Counted from the stretch's first letter, positions 53,401-62,979 are shown. The stretch is DNA of 64,000 bases from Corallococcus silvisoli (GCF_009909145.1 NZ_JAAAPJ010000018.1:1-64000), one strand, 5' to 3'. Numbers and translations are program-made. Notes: generated by a model from the letters alone, not told the origin.

Positions 53401-54282
53401 TCAGCGCCAGAGCGGCGCGTGGTCCTCGATGTACTGGCGCACCGTGCGCGTGGGGCGGCCCAGGAGGTTGGTGAGCGTGGGGTTCACCTGCTCCGCCTTC
53501 CCGAACCGCAGGCCCACGTGCATCAGGGTCTGCATGCCCAGCTGTCCCCACGACAGCCGGCGCTGGTGCAGGTGGTGCACGTAGCCAGGCACCGAAGCGG
53601 GCACGTAGCGGATGGGCCGGCCCAGCACCTCCGACAGCACCGACGCCACCTCGCCGAACGTGACCGCCTCCTGCCCGGTGAGGGTGAAGGCGCGGTCGCG
53701 CAGGGATGTGTCCAGCAGCGCCCGCGCAGCCACCTCGCCCATGTCGCGCACGTCCACGAAGGCCACCTTGCCGTGGCCCGCGGGCATGTAGAGCCGGCCG
53801 TCCTGCCGGATGTCCTCGCGGTACGCGTCCCCCAGGTTCTGAGCGAAGAACGCCGGACGCAGCAGCGTCCACCCGACGGACGCGCGCTTCAGGTGCTCCT
53901 CCACCGCGCGGTGCGGCGCCCATGAGCGCTTCTCCGCGCCCGCCATGGACAGGAACACCACCTGCTTCACGCCCTGCGCCGCGGCCGCGTCGATGAACGC
54001 GTTGAGCGCCCCTTCCGCGTGGGAGATGGCCGGCGGCCGCATCAGGAACACGCCCCGCACGCCCTCCAGCGCGGGAAGGAACGTCTCCGGCCGCAGGAAA
54101 TCCAGCGGGACCGGCGCCACGTCCCCGTCCATCTCCTTGAGCAGCGACGTGGCGTGCTCCGGCGACTTCACCGCCGCGCGCACCGCCACCCCTTCCGCCA
54201 GCAGCGCCCGCACCACCGCGCGCCCCACGTTGCCCGTGGGCCCGGTCACCAGCACCGGCCCGCTCACGGACGCCCCTCCCAT
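53401..54282 (-). CDS. NmrA-like NAD(P)-binding oxidoreductase
   Basis: 293 residues from ATG 54282, with GGGAGGGG upstream, starting right before the Rossmann strand VLVTGPTGNVGRAVV. An earlier frame start at 54519 would add 79 unrelated residues. Further marks are VRAAVKSPEH at the end of strand two, GVRGVFLMRPPA, and VVFLSMAGAEKRSWAPHRAVEEHLKRASVGWTLLRP, where the NmrA/atypical short-chain group lacks the catalytic Tyr. It may act as a redox-sensing regulator or a reductase; substrate unknown. Monocistronic. Confidence 0.85.
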   Translation of the reverse strand: MGGASVSGPVLVTGPTGNVGRAVVRALLAEGVAVRAAVKSPEHATSLLKEMDGDVAPVPLDFLRPETFLPALEGVRGVFLMRPPAISHAEGALNAFIDAAAAQGVKQVVFLSMAGAEKRSWAPHRAVEEHLKRASVGWTLLRPAFFAQNLGDAYREDIRQDGRLYMPAGHGKVAFVDVRDMGEVAARALLDTSLRDRAFTLTGQEAVTFGEVASVLSEVLGRPIRYVPASVPGYVHHLHQRRLSWGQLGMQTLMHVGLRFGKAEQVNPTLTNLLGRPTRTVRQYIEDHAPLWR

Positions 54283-54569
54283 GGCCCGCCCCTCCCACCC
54301 GACATGCACCCGGCACGGCCGGCGCCGCGCGATGCCACTGCGCTCATGCGGAAGACTCCTCATGCGAACCCGCGGCGCCGGACATCCTCCGGCACGGGGT
54401 GGTTTAGACCCACCTTCACATCCCATTCCCACCTCGGAAAAACGCACCCCTCCTGATCCGTTGAGGCCACCCGCTCTTGAATTCCGGAGGATGAGAACCC
54501 GGTGTGCGGCACCCAACACGGGAGGCCTGGGAGCAGGCGTGGGGAGGAGCAGGGGGCGGACGGGCAGGC

Positions 54570-54587
54570 GAAGCCCGGCCGGGCTTC
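54570..54587. repeat. 18-bp perfect palindrome upstream of rpoZ
   Basis: GAAGCCCGGCCGGGCTTC reads the same on both strands with no spacer. It lies 30 bp upstream of the -35 of the predicted rpoZ promoter, so it could be an operator for a dimeric regulator, or chance in GC-rich DNA. Confidence 0.4.
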
Positions 54588-54616
54588 AGGCGGGGCGTGC
54601 GGCCCGCCATCCTTCC

Positions 54617-54645
54617 TTGACTGATCCAACCCTGCTCTTTAGGTT
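54617..54645 (+). promoter_or_regulatory. Sigma70-type promoter of rpoZ
   Basis: TTGACT (54617-54622) and TAGGTT (54640-54645) are 17 bp apart, matching the consensus spacing. Transcription would start near 54652, about 36 nt before the rpoZ ATG. Confidence 0.6.
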
Positions 54646-54687
54646 GAGAGGCTTCCACCGGCTCACCAGAGCCAAGAAGGATGTTCC

Positions 54688-54927
54688 ATGGCCCGCGTTA
54701 CCGTTGAAGACTGCCTCCCCTACGTGGACAACCGGTTCGCGCTGGTGCTGCTGGGCGCCAAGCGCGCGCGCCAGCTGATGGCCGGCGCCCGGCCCATCCT
54801 GGAGACCTCCAAGAACAAGCCGCCCGTGCTCGCCCTGCGCGAGGTCGCCACCCAGCGCGTGAAGTTCGACCGCGACGTGCGCGAGGCGCTCTCCGGCAAG
54901 TACGTGGGCGAGGAAGCCAAGAAGTAG
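54688..54927 (+). CDS. rpoZ: RNA polymerase omega subunit
   Basis: 79 residues, the usual length of omega. MARVTVEDCLPYVDNRFALVLLGAKRARQL is a clear match to the N-terminal conserved region, and NKPPVLALREVA holds the typical VxxALREIA segment. It binds the beta' subunit and helps assembly and ppGpp response of RNA polymerase. AAGGA lies eight bases upstream of the ATG. It converges with the NUDIX gene, leaving 16 bp between stops. Synteny with gmk or spoT, common elsewhere, is absent. Confidence 0.93.
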   Translation: MARVTVEDCLPYVDNRFALVLLGAKRARQLMAGARPILETSKNKPPVLALREVATQRVKFDRDVREALSGKYVGEEAKK

Positions 54928-54943
54928 CCTCCCCCGCTTGCCG

Positions 54944-55417
54944 CTACGCCGGCTCCTTCCCCTCCACGGAGGGAGGAGCCCCGGGCGCCAGGCCCTGGGC
55001 GCGCATCCACCGCAGCGCCCGGCCGGCGACGGCCTTCTCACCCTTGTACCCCAGCGCCGGAATCAGCCCTTCCAAGGGCAGCCAGCGCACCTCGTCCACC
55101 TCCACGCGCGGCCCCGGCAGCGGCCCCAGCTCTCCCGCCTCGTAGCGGAAGAGGAAGAAGTGGACGCGCTTGAAGATGCGCTGCCCGCGGAACTGGTAGA
55201 CGTAGCGGATCTCCCCCAGCGGCGCGAGCAGCGCCACGGAGAGCCCCGTCTCCTCCCGCACCTCGCGGCGCGCGGTCTGCTCCGGCGTCTCTCCCGGATC
55301 CACGTGCCCCTTGGGCAGCGCCCACAGGTGCCGCCCGTGCGGACGGATGACCGCCACCTCCCAGGCGCCCTCCTGGAAGCGAATGACGATGCCTCCTGAG
55401 GACGCCTCGCGCGGCAT
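54944..55417 (-). CDS. NUDIX hydrolase
   Basis: 157 residues with an intact Nudix box G-x5-E-x7-REUxEExGU: GHVDPGETPEQTARREVREETGL, with the key Glu residues in REVREE. The surrounding sequence (SSGGIVIRFQEGAWEVAVIRPHGRHLWALPKG) resembles the Ap4A-/diadenosine-hydrolase-like group, which cleaves nucleoside diphosphate linkages. Substrate not determined. It is followed by a C-terminal Pro/Ala tail. ATG 55417 is the only good start. Confidence 0.88.
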   Translation of the reverse strand: MPREASSGGIVIRFQEGAWEVAVIRPHGRHLWALPKGHVDPGETPEQTARREVREETGLSVALLAPLGEIRYVYQFRGQRIFKRVHFFLFRYEAGELGPLPGPRVEVDEVRWLPLEGLIPALGYKGEKAVAGRALRWMRAQGLAPGAPPSVEGKEPA

Positions 55418-55454
55418 GGCTCCACCCTACCCGAAGCGAGGGGCGGCCGGGCCA

Positions 55455-56126
55455 TCAACCGCCGTGCGCGAAGTGCCGCAGCTTGGCTTCCGCCCCCAGG
55501 CGGTAGGCATAACGCAGGTCGCCGAGGAGCTTGTCCAACCGCCGGCTCGCGACGTGCCCCATGAGCCGCACGCAGAAGCGGCGGGAGAGCCGGTTCGCCT
55601 CCTCGTAGCGCCAGCGCTCCTCCACCGACAGCCGGGGCTGGTACGCCACGCGGTCGAAGAGGCGGCCCAACAGCTCGCGGGACCACCCGGCGACCCCCTC
55701 GCCCCAGCGGTGCAGCAGGCACACCACGAACTTGTCCACCTCCGCCTGGGCCTCCAACTCCAGCAGCGACACCGTGCGCTCGTAGTGCGCCGTGTGCGCG
55801 ACGTAGAGGAAGTGGCTGACGCCCTCGGTCACCTGGCAGTAGCCATCCAGGTCGCCCTCCAGCACGGAGCCCAGGGGGCTGGCGTCATAGCGCTCCATGC
55901 GCTCGCGCAGCGCCGGGGCCAGGTAGAGCGCCAGCTCCAGTCCGCCCCGGGCCTCCAGCACCAGCAGCTCCTCCGGCGCGCGGCCGGTGCCGCCCAGGAG
56001 CGCGGCCACCTCCGCGTCCACCACCACGAAGGCCTCCGCGCGCGCCTCGCAGCGGAAGCCGTAGATGGCCTCCAGGTGGGCCTGGAGCCGCCCCACGAGC
56101 GGGAAGTCCGCGGCGTCAGTTGGCAA
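55455..56126 (-). CDS. Conserved hypothetical protein, second of a possible heat-shock pair
   Basis: 223 residues, family not recognised. It starts inside the end of the upstream gene (11-bp overlap), so the pair is coupled. LELALYLAPALRERMERYD, SHFLYVAHTAHYERTVSLLELEAQAEVDKFV and a helical Arg-rich end (LDKLLGDLRYAYRLG) are visible. No signal peptide or membrane span, so cytoplasmic. The overlap with the 56116-56715 gene, plus a CIRCE-like operator in front of that gene, suggests both could be heat-inducible. Confidence 0.65.
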   Translation of the reverse strand: MPTDAADFPLVGRLQAHLEAIYGFRCEARAEAFVVVDAEVAALLGGTGRAPEELLVLEARGGLELALYLAPALRERMERYDASPLGSVLEGDLDGYCQVTEGVSHFLYVAHTAHYERTVSLLELEAQAEVDKFVVCLLHRWGEGVAGWSRELLGRLFDRVAYQPRLSVEERWRYEEANRLSRRFCVRLMGHVASRRLDKLLGDLRYAYRLGAEAKLRHFAHGG

Positions 56127-56715
56127 GGGAGCTCTTGCGCGGAACCCACCCGGCGTCCACCAGCACGCGCTCCAGCGTGTCGCTGCCGGTGCGCGCCCAG
56201 GACTCGTAGACGCGCAGCGCGCCAGCGGGCCCCGCGCTCACCAGCCCGCGCGCGCTGATCTCCTCCAGCACCTCCACCAGCGACCGGAACTTGTCGCACA
56301 GCTCGCGGTACACGCCGGTGAAGCCCCCCGGGGGCACCAGCTCCGCGACCTGGCCGTACGCCGCTCCGCCCATCTGGATGTAGTAGTCCGGGCCCACCAT
56401 CCCCTGCTGCAGCGCGCCAGAGAAGAAGCCCACTTTGTAGAGCGACACGTCGCCCAGCCGCCGCAGCGTGCGGATGCGCTCGTCGCGCTCCTGCTGCAGC
56501 GCCCGGTGGTACAGCTCCGCCAGCGGCTCGTGGTCGCGCCGGCCTTCCGCGTCCCGGCTGAACAGCTTGTCCGTGGCCGCGAACTCCGCCAGCAGGTTCA
56601 CCAGGTAGAACTCGGTGGACTCTCCCAGCGCCACCCGCTGCCGGGCCGCGGCCTCCAGGAGCAGTTCGCGGAAGAACTCCTTCAGCGAGGAAGAGGACGT
56701 CACCAGTCCGCTCAT
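56116..56715 (-). CDS. Conserved hypothetical protein, first of the pair divergent from groES
   Basis: 199 residues from ATG 56715, which has GGGAGGT about eight bases upstream; the frame to 56862 runs through the regulatory region and is rejected. The sequence is helical: SSSSLKEFFRELLLEAAARQRVALGES, TEFYLVNLLAEFAATDKLF, LAELYHRALQQERDERIRTLRRLGDVSLYKVGFFSGALQQ. It then has MVGPDYYIQMGGAAYGQVAEL. No catalytic motif was recognised. Cytoplasmic by lack of a signal. It lies 119 bp from the second CIRCE and overlaps the next gene by 11 bp. Confidence 0.7.
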   Translation of the reverse strand: MSGLVTSSSSLKEFFRELLLEAAARQRVALGESTEFYLVNLLAEFAATDKLFSRDAEGRRDHEPLAELYHRALQQERDERIRTLRRLGDVSLYKVGFFSGALQQGMVGPDYYIQMGGAAYGQVAELVPPGGFTGVYRELCDKFRSLVEVLEEISARGLVSAGPAGALRVYESWARTGSDTLERVLVDAGWVPRKSSLAN

Positions 56716-56833
56716 CGAGCACACCTCCCGAGGGGTCCCTGGAAGGCGCCATGGCCTCCAGGAGACGCTTCGGGCAAGCGTAGCCATGTCGCACGGCGTC
56801 GGCAAAAGGGACTCAAGTCTTATCAAGGACTTA

Positions 56834-56864
56834 CGTTGGCACTCGGAATGGACGAGTGCCAACG
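56834..56864. promoter_or_regulatory. Second CIRCE-like operator, perfectly symmetric
   Basis: CGTTGGCACTC (56834-56844), a 9-bp spacer, and GAGTGCCAACG (56854-56864). Arms of 11 bp are exactly complementary and the spacer length is that of CIRCE (consensus TTAGCACTC-N9-GAGTGCTAA). It is 278 bp from groES and 119 bp from the divergent hypothetical gene, so HrcA may control either or both. Confidence 0.8.
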
Positions 56865-56976
56865 GGCCGACACCTGGGACGGCCTGGCGGGCAGGCGTGG
56901 CCCAGGGGGAATCTTCCAGGAAAAGCGCAGGCGGGACGGGTGTTTAGCCGCGTACGGACGGATGCCCCGACGTCGC

Positions 56977-57004
56977 TTGACGAGGTGAAGTCCCTGGTTA
57001 TTAT
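56977..57004 (+). promoter_or_regulatory. Promoter of groES-groEL
   Basis: TTGACG (56977-56982), 16 bp, TATTAT (56999-57004). The predicted transcription start near 57011 lies just upstream of the CIRCE at 57019, the usual layout of an HrcA-controlled heat-shock promoter. Confidence 0.7.
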
Positions 57005-57018
57005 CCGCCGCGCCTAGG

Positions 57019-57049
57019 CGTTAGCACTCAGCAGGTGCGAGTGCCAACG
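57019..57049. promoter_or_regulatory. CIRCE operator of groES-groEL
   Basis: CGTTAGCACTC (57019-57029), 9-bp spacer, GAGTGCCAACG (57039-57049), one mismatch between arms. It lies in the 5' leader, 93 bp before groES, and is the binding site expected for HrcA, which represses chaperone genes until heat shock. hrcA itself is not in the window. Confidence 0.88.
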
Positions 57050-57141
57050 CCGGGGCCCACAGGCCCTTTTCAACCCCCAGCGGCGTCCCGGTCCGGACCC
57101 TTCCGTCCGCCTCCGGCAGCCGCGGTTCACAGGAGCAAGCC

Positions 57142-57432
57142 ATGAAGATTCGTCCCCTGCAGGATCGGCTCATCATCAAGCGCGTCGCCGAGGAGAACAA
57201 GACCAAGGGCGGCCTCTTCATCCCCGACACGGCGAAGGAGAAGCCGCTCGAGGGCAAGGTCGTGGCGGTCGGCAACGGCAAGGTGCTGGAGGACGGCAAG
57301 GTGCGCGCCATGGACATCAAGGCGGGCGACACCATCCTGTTCAGCAAGTACGCGGGCACGGAGATCAAGCTGGACGGCGAGGATCACCTGATCCTCCGCG
57401 AAGAGGACGTGCTGGGCATCATCGAGAAGTGA
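57142..57432 (+). CDS. groES: Co-chaperonin GroES
   Basis: 96-residue GroES with the signature MKIRPLQDRLIIKR near the N-terminus, the mobile loop around EENKTKGGLFIPDTAKEKP, and a dome segment GTEIKLDGEDHLILREEDVLG at the end. It caps the GroEL ring during folding in the cytoplasm. AGGAG lies upstream of the ATG and groEL begins 47 bp downstream, so they form one heat-shock operon. Confidence 0.97.
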   Translation: MKIRPLQDRLIIKRVAEENKTKGGLFIPDTAKEKPLEGKVVAVGNGKVLEDGKVRAMDIKAGDTILFSKYAGTEIKLDGEDHLILREEDVLGIIEK

Positions 57433-57479
57433 AGCCCGCCGTTCGTCTTCCCACCCACAACTTCTAGAGGATTCAGACC

Positions 57480-59132
<1,653 letters not shown>

Positions 59133-59169
59133 TCGCCCCCCGTCCCCGCGCGACACAGGGGATGGACCT

Positions 59170-59213
59170 GACGGCCTCCGGCGCCCCCACGGGCTCCGGG
59201 GGCCGTCGTGTTT
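59170..59213 (+). terminator. Terminator after groEL
   Basis: GACGGCC (59170-59176) with TCCGG pairs with CCGGG and GGCCGTC (up to 59207), about 11-12 bp including one G-T pair, followed by GTGTTTC. It lies 37 bases past the groEL stop. Confidence 0.6.
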
Positions 59214-59300
59214 CAAGCGGCCCGGCACCCGGCCCCCCTTGGCCCCGCGTGCAACGGGCCCCCGGGTCTGGCATCAGGAACTCCAGGAGGAATCGAATCC

Positions 59301-59558
59301 ATGAAACCCGTGAAGATCTACACGACGACCTACTGTGGCTTTTGCGTGCGCGCCAAGGACCTGCTCAAGCGCAAGGGCGTGGCGTACGAGGAGGTCGACG
59401 TCACCGGCGACGACGACGCCCGCGAGAAGCTGGTGGAGATGAGCAACGGCCAGCGCACCGTGCCGCAGATCTTCATCGGCGACACGCACGTGGGCGGCTA
59501 TTCGGACCTGGCGCAGCTGGATAAGGAGCAGCGGCTGGACCCCCTGCTCCAGGGCTAG
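59301..59558 (+). CDS. Glutaredoxin, CGFC active site
   Basis: 85 residues from ATG 59301, preceded by AGGAGG. The thioredoxin-fold core has VKIYTTTYCGFCVRAKDLL with the active-site C-G-F-C in place of the more common C-P-Y-C, then the GSH-binding TVPQIFIGD and GGYSDLAQLD. It reduces disulfides or mixed disulfides with glutathione. Whether the organism makes glutathione is not visible here. The gene stands alone between groEL and a small orphan gene. Confidence 0.92.
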   Translation: MKPVKIYTTTYCGFCVRAKDLLKRKGVAYEEVDVTGDDDAREKLVEMSNGQRTVPQIFIGDTHVGGYSDLAQLDKEQRLDPLLQG

Positions 59559-59657
59559 AAGCAGGCAGGCGTCCGGGCCCCGGGTCCGGACGCCACCCGC
59601 GCCCGCCGTGCCTACCTTCTCTCCAGCGGAATTCACCCCTTTGACGGGAGGAACACC

Positions 59658-60089
59658 ATGGCGGGCGGACAGGCAACGGCGGGGACCCGGGACGAACACC
59701 ACGCCCTCATCAGCACGCTCTACCACCTGCTCAAGGGCGCGTCGGCGAGCGAGCAGTACCTGCGCGAAGCCGAAGCCTCCGGAGACCCGGAGCTGGCGCA
59801 GCTCTTCCGCGACTGGCGGGACGAACAGCGAAACCTGGCCGAGCGCGCCAAGAACCTGCTGGGCGCGCGCATGGTGAACGCGCAGGCCGCCCCCCGCCGC
59901 CGCCCCCCCTCCCCGGCCCCGTCCAAGCGCCCCAGGGGCAAGGCGAACGCCTCCAGCGAGGCGTCAGCGGGCGAGGTGCGGGAGCCCACCAACGCCAGCG
60001 TGCGCTCCGGGGGGAGCCCCGGGGATGACTCCGTGGATGAGCAGTCCAAGGAGTCGTTCCCCGCGAGCGACGCCCCAGGGACGTACTGA
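59658..60089 (+). CDS. Small protein with SKESFPASD motif
   Basis: 143 residues from ATG 59658, preceded by GGGAGGAAC. The N-terminal 70 residues are helical (HALISTLYHLLKGASASEQYLREAEA, ELAQLFRDWRDEQRNLAERAKNLL), like a small four-helix stress protein. A Pro/Arg/Ser-rich linker follows. The C-terminus, VDEQSKESFPASDAPGTY, is a short motif seen at the end of many unrelated small proteins in Proteobacteria; its function is unknown. Not a known enzyme. Neighbouring glutaredoxin may hint at stress, but they are not clearly one operon. Confidence 0.75.
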   Translation: MAGGQATAGTRDEHHALISTLYHLLKGASASEQYLREAEASGDPELAQLFRDWRDEQRNLAERAKNLLGARMVNAQAAPRRRPPSPAPSKRPRGKANASSEASAGEVREPTNASVRSGGSPGDDSVDEQSKESFPASDAPGTY

Positions 60090-60291
60090 CGCGCGAAGAC
60101 ACGCCCGGAAACGAGCCCGACGTCCCCGGTAGGGGCGCGCGGGCTCCATCTGTCTTCACCTTCAACGGACGTTTCCGAGTCCACTTCTTCCGCTTGCCCC
60201 CTGTGTGCAGTCCCCCCTAAACAGGCGGGATTCAGGGCGGGGAGGGGTCCTTTCGCCCCCCGCGACCCGGTGCGACCAGGGGTCCGTGATC

Positions 60292-61674
60292 ATGATTGAC
60301 AGACCGGATGTCACCGAAACCGTGCAGGCGGAGCGCGAGGGGCAGTCCACCCGCGTCCCCCTCCACGAGTGGACGGTGGAAGTCGTGGGGGGTCCGGACA
60401 AGGGGAAGAAGGTCACCACGCGGGATTCGCTGGTGCGTGTGGGTTCCGACAGCGCGGGGGACCTGGTGCTGAGCGACCCGACGGTGAGCCGCCGCCACCT
60501 GGAGGTGGAGCGGCTGCCGCAGGGCCTGCTGCTGCGCGACACCGGCAGCCGCAACGGCACGTTCATCGACGGCCGCCGCATCCTCCAGGCCTTCGTCTCC
60601 AGCGGCGACAAGGTGGAGCTGGGCAAGACGAAGCTCGCGGTGAAGGTGGCCGCCCGCGCGACGGAGGTGGAGGTCGCCGGCACGGAGTCCTTCGGGCAGC
60701 TCGTGGGCAGCTCGGAGAAGATGCGCTGGGTCTTCACGGAGCTGCGCCGCATCGCCCGCGAGGACATGAACCTGCTCGTCGAGGGTGAGACGGGCACCGG
60801 CAAGGAGCTGGCCGCGCGCGCGGTGCATCAGCACTCGCTGCGCCGCCACGGCGCCTTCAAGGTCGTGGACTGCAACCTCATCTCCGAGGAGAAGGCGGAG
60901 CGCGAGCTGTTCGGCGGGCTGCGCGCCGGGGAGAACGAGGACAAGGGCGCGCGCGGCATCTTCGAGGCGGCGCGCGGCGGCACCCTCTTCCTGGACGAGG
61001 TGGGCGAGCTGCCCATGTCCGTGCAGGGCAAGCTCCTGCGCGTGCTGGAGACGCGGGAGGTGCCGTCCCTGGACGGGCAGCCGGTGGCGGTGGACGTGCG
61101 CGTCATCGCCTCCACGCACCGCAACCTGGAGGAGGACGTGCGCCAGGGCCGCTTCCGCGCGGACCTCTACTTCCGGCTCGCGGTGGCGCGCGTGCGGCTG
61201 CCGCCCCTGCGCACCCGCCGAGACGACATCCCCACGCTCTCGCAGGCGCTGTCGCGCGGGATGAAGGCCGCCCTGGAATTGACGCCGCAGACGCTGGCCC
61301 TCTTCGAGGGCTACGACTGGCCGGGCAACGTGCGGGAGCTGCGCAACGTGCTGGAGCGCGGCGCCCTGATGCAGGAGACGGGCAACACCAGCTGGCTGGA
61401 CTTCCTGGCGCACACGCCCAAGCGCGCGGAGGGCAGCGAGCCCGCCACCAACGTGGCCGCCATCGTCTCCGGCATGCCGTACCACGAGGCCAAGGACCGC
61501 GTGCTCGCGGACTTCGAGCGACTGTACTTCGCGGAGATCATGCGCGAGGTGGCCTTCGACATGAAGGCCGCGGAGCAGCGCACCGGCCTGTCCATGCAGA
61601 GCCTCTATCGCCTGTTGAAGAAGAACGGACTCCGCCTCAAGGACCTCAAGAACGCCGAGGGACTGGAGAAGTGA
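60292..61674 (+). CDS. FHA-AAA+ enhancer-binding-like regulator lacking GAFTGA
   Basis: 460 residues from ATG 60292. FHA domain at about 25-105 (VRVGSDSAGDLVLSDPTVSRRHLEVE, GSRNGTFIDGRRI), then a sigma54-activator-type AAA+ domain with Walker A GETGTGKE near 165 and Walker B GGTLFLDEVGELP. A Fis-type helix-turn-helix sits at the end (AAEQRTGLSMQSLYRLLKKNGLR). The loop that contacts sigma54, normally GAFTGA after the ELFG segment, reads GLRAGENEDKGARGIFEAA, so the motif is missing. It may activate without sigma54 or act as a repressor. The gene precedes a lipoprotein gene and lies 202 bp after the small SKESFPASD gene. Confidence 0.88.
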   Translation: MIDRPDVTETVQAEREGQSTRVPLHEWTVEVVGGPDKGKKVTTRDSLVRVGSDSAGDLVLSDPTVSRRHLEVERLPQGLLLRDTGSRNGTFIDGRRILQAFVSSGDKVELGKTKLAVKVAARATEVEVAGTESFGQLVGSSEKMRWVFTELRRIAREDMNLLVEGETGTGKELAARAVHQHSLRRHGAFKVVDCNLISEEKAERELFGGLRAGENEDKGARGIFEAARGGTLFLDEVGELPMSVQGKLLRVLETREVPSLDGQPVAVDVRVIASTHRNLEEDVRQGRFRADLYFRLAVARVRLPPLRTRRDDIPTLSQALSRGMKAALELTPQTLALFEGYDWPGNVRELRNVLERGALMQETGNTSWLDFLAHTPKRAEGSEPATNVAAIVSGMPYHEAKDRVLADFERLYFAEIMREVAFDMKAAEQRTGLSMQSLYRLLKKNGLRLKDLKNAEGLEK

Positions 61675-61726
61675 GAGCCCGACCGCAGCACCCACCCACC
61701 CCACCCCACCGGGAGAAAGCCTCACC

Positions 61727-62938
61727 ATGCTGAGACGTCTCGCCGTCGCCTCCGTCATCCTCACCGCCGCCTGTGCCGGTCAGCAGAAGACCGGCGACGC
61801 CACCGAAGGTCAGAAGGAGATGACCAAGGAAGAGCGGCTGCGCATCACCAACCAGCCGCCCTTCGACCTGGCCTCCTGCTTCCCGCATGAGCGGACCCTG
61901 CCCGCCCCCGCCAACCAGGGCATCCTCGTGGGCGCGCTCCTGAGCGTCCGTCCGGACGTGCTGGAGTGCCTGGTGGATCCGGCGAACCGCGGCCCCGCGG
62001 CCAACACCAAGGTGGTGGTGAAGACGACCGTCAGCGCCCAGGGCACCACGCACGCCGTCTCCGGGGAGAACCTCACCCCGGCGGGCACCCAGTGCGTCCA
62101 GAAGGTGGTGGACACGTACGTGAAGCCCGCGGCGCTGGCGGCGAACGCCCAGCCGGTGGAGTCCACGTACGAGTACGAACACGCCACGGCCAACAACCCC
62201 TCCGTTACCCTGGGCATCAACGAGGGTTCGGACTTCTCCGGCGCGGTGCGCCTTGCGGAGAAGGACTGGTGTGAGTGCTTCGCCGGCTACAAGGCGTCCA
62301 CGCCGCCGGTGCTGGCCTTCGACATCCACATCATGAAGGGCCAGCCGAACCCCACGGAGGTCACCTTCAAGCCCACCGGAAGCACGGAGGGCGACCAGCT
62401 CGCGTCCTGCCTGAAGGCGAAGGTCGCGGCGATGCCCACCAAGGCGACGGGCGAGCTGAAGTTCCCCTTCCGCTTCGTGTACTTCAACTCGCAGGCCCCG
62501 CTGGAGGCCTCCGCGGACATGCCGCCGGAGCTGCGCTTCTTCCAGTTGGAGCTGGCGCGCACCCAGACGGCCGCCGCGTCCGCCATCGCCTACGGCGAGC
62601 GCAGCAACGCGGCGGAGACGTATGACGCCGTCGTTCAGAAGTACACCAAGACGAAGGACTACAAGCTCGCCAGCGAGCTGTCCTCCAAGTGCAACGCGCT
62701 GGTGGAGTCCGCCACCGCGTGGGTGAACGCCCTCAAGGCGCAGGAGACGGTGGACCAGACCACGCTCACCCTGGTGCAGGGCCTGAAGGCCAAGGAGGAG
62801 AACTGGGCCCCCGTGGAGACCGCCAGCCAGGAGGCGCTCGCCAACACCCAGAAGGACGTCGCCGGCGCCCAGCAGCGTCTGGCCGCGGACCAGAGCGCCT
62901 GCCCGAAGGTGAACTACACCGCGCCCAAGAAGAAGTAG
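61727..62938 (+). CDS. Lipoprotein, unknown function
   Basis: 403-residue lipoprotein with signal MLRRLAVASVILTAAC (lipobox TAAC). The body has a Cys-spaced region around ASCFPHER, VLECLVDPANRG and WCECFAGYKAS, with repeated PVLAFDIHIMKGQPNPTEV-like beta segments, then a helical C-terminus rich in Ala, Gln and Lys (LARTQTAAASAIAYGERSN, QKDVAGAQQRLAADQSA). The family was not recognised. It begins 52 bp after the FHA regulator, so the regulator may control it. It ends at a strong terminator. Confidence 0.75.
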   Translation: MLRRLAVASVILTAACAGQQKTGDATEGQKEMTKEERLRITNQPPFDLASCFPHERTLPAPANQGILVGALLSVRPDVLECLVDPANRGPAANTKVVVKTTVSAQGTTHAVSGENLTPAGTQCVQKVVDTYVKPAALAANAQPVESTYEYEHATANNPSVTLGINEGSDFSGAVRLAEKDWCECFAGYKASTPPVLAFDIHIMKGQPNPTEVTFKPTGSTEGDQLASCLKAKVAAMPTKATGELKFPFRFVYFNSQAPLEASADMPPELRFFQLELARTQTAAASAIAYGERSNAAETYDAVVQKYTKTKDYKLASELSSKCNALVESATAWVNALKAQETVDQTTLTLVQGLKAKEENWAPVETASQEALANTQKDVAGAQQRLAADQSACPKVNYTAPKKK

Positions 62939-62979
62939 GCACGCGGGCCACCGGGAGTCCTCCCGGCGGTCGAAAGAGA

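Larger units (their letters stand above)
54283..54687. other. 405-bp divergent intergenic region between the NmrA-like gene and rpoZ
   Basis: No gene is supported here. It holds the rpoZ promoter near its right end and an 18-bp perfect palindrome at 54570-54587. Short frames in it lack start sites and codon bias. The NmrA-like gene promoter was not identified. Confidence 0.6.
56716..57141. other. 426-bp divergent regulatory region upstream of groES
   Basis: No gene is supported. It carries two CIRCE elements and the groES promoter, described separately. A minus-strand promoter for the 56715 gene was not found convincingly, although the second CIRCE sits at a distance that would suit it. Confidence 0.7.

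Noticed and set aside
54283..54519. Longer N-terminus for the NmrA-like protein
   Set aside because: The extra 79 residues show no domain; the Rossmann strand and a good ribosome site begin at 54282.
54951..54980. Possible rpoZ terminator within the NUDIX gene
   Set aside because: GGCTCCT/AGGAGCC forms a stem of seven to ten pairs, but it lies in coding sequence with no T-run after it.
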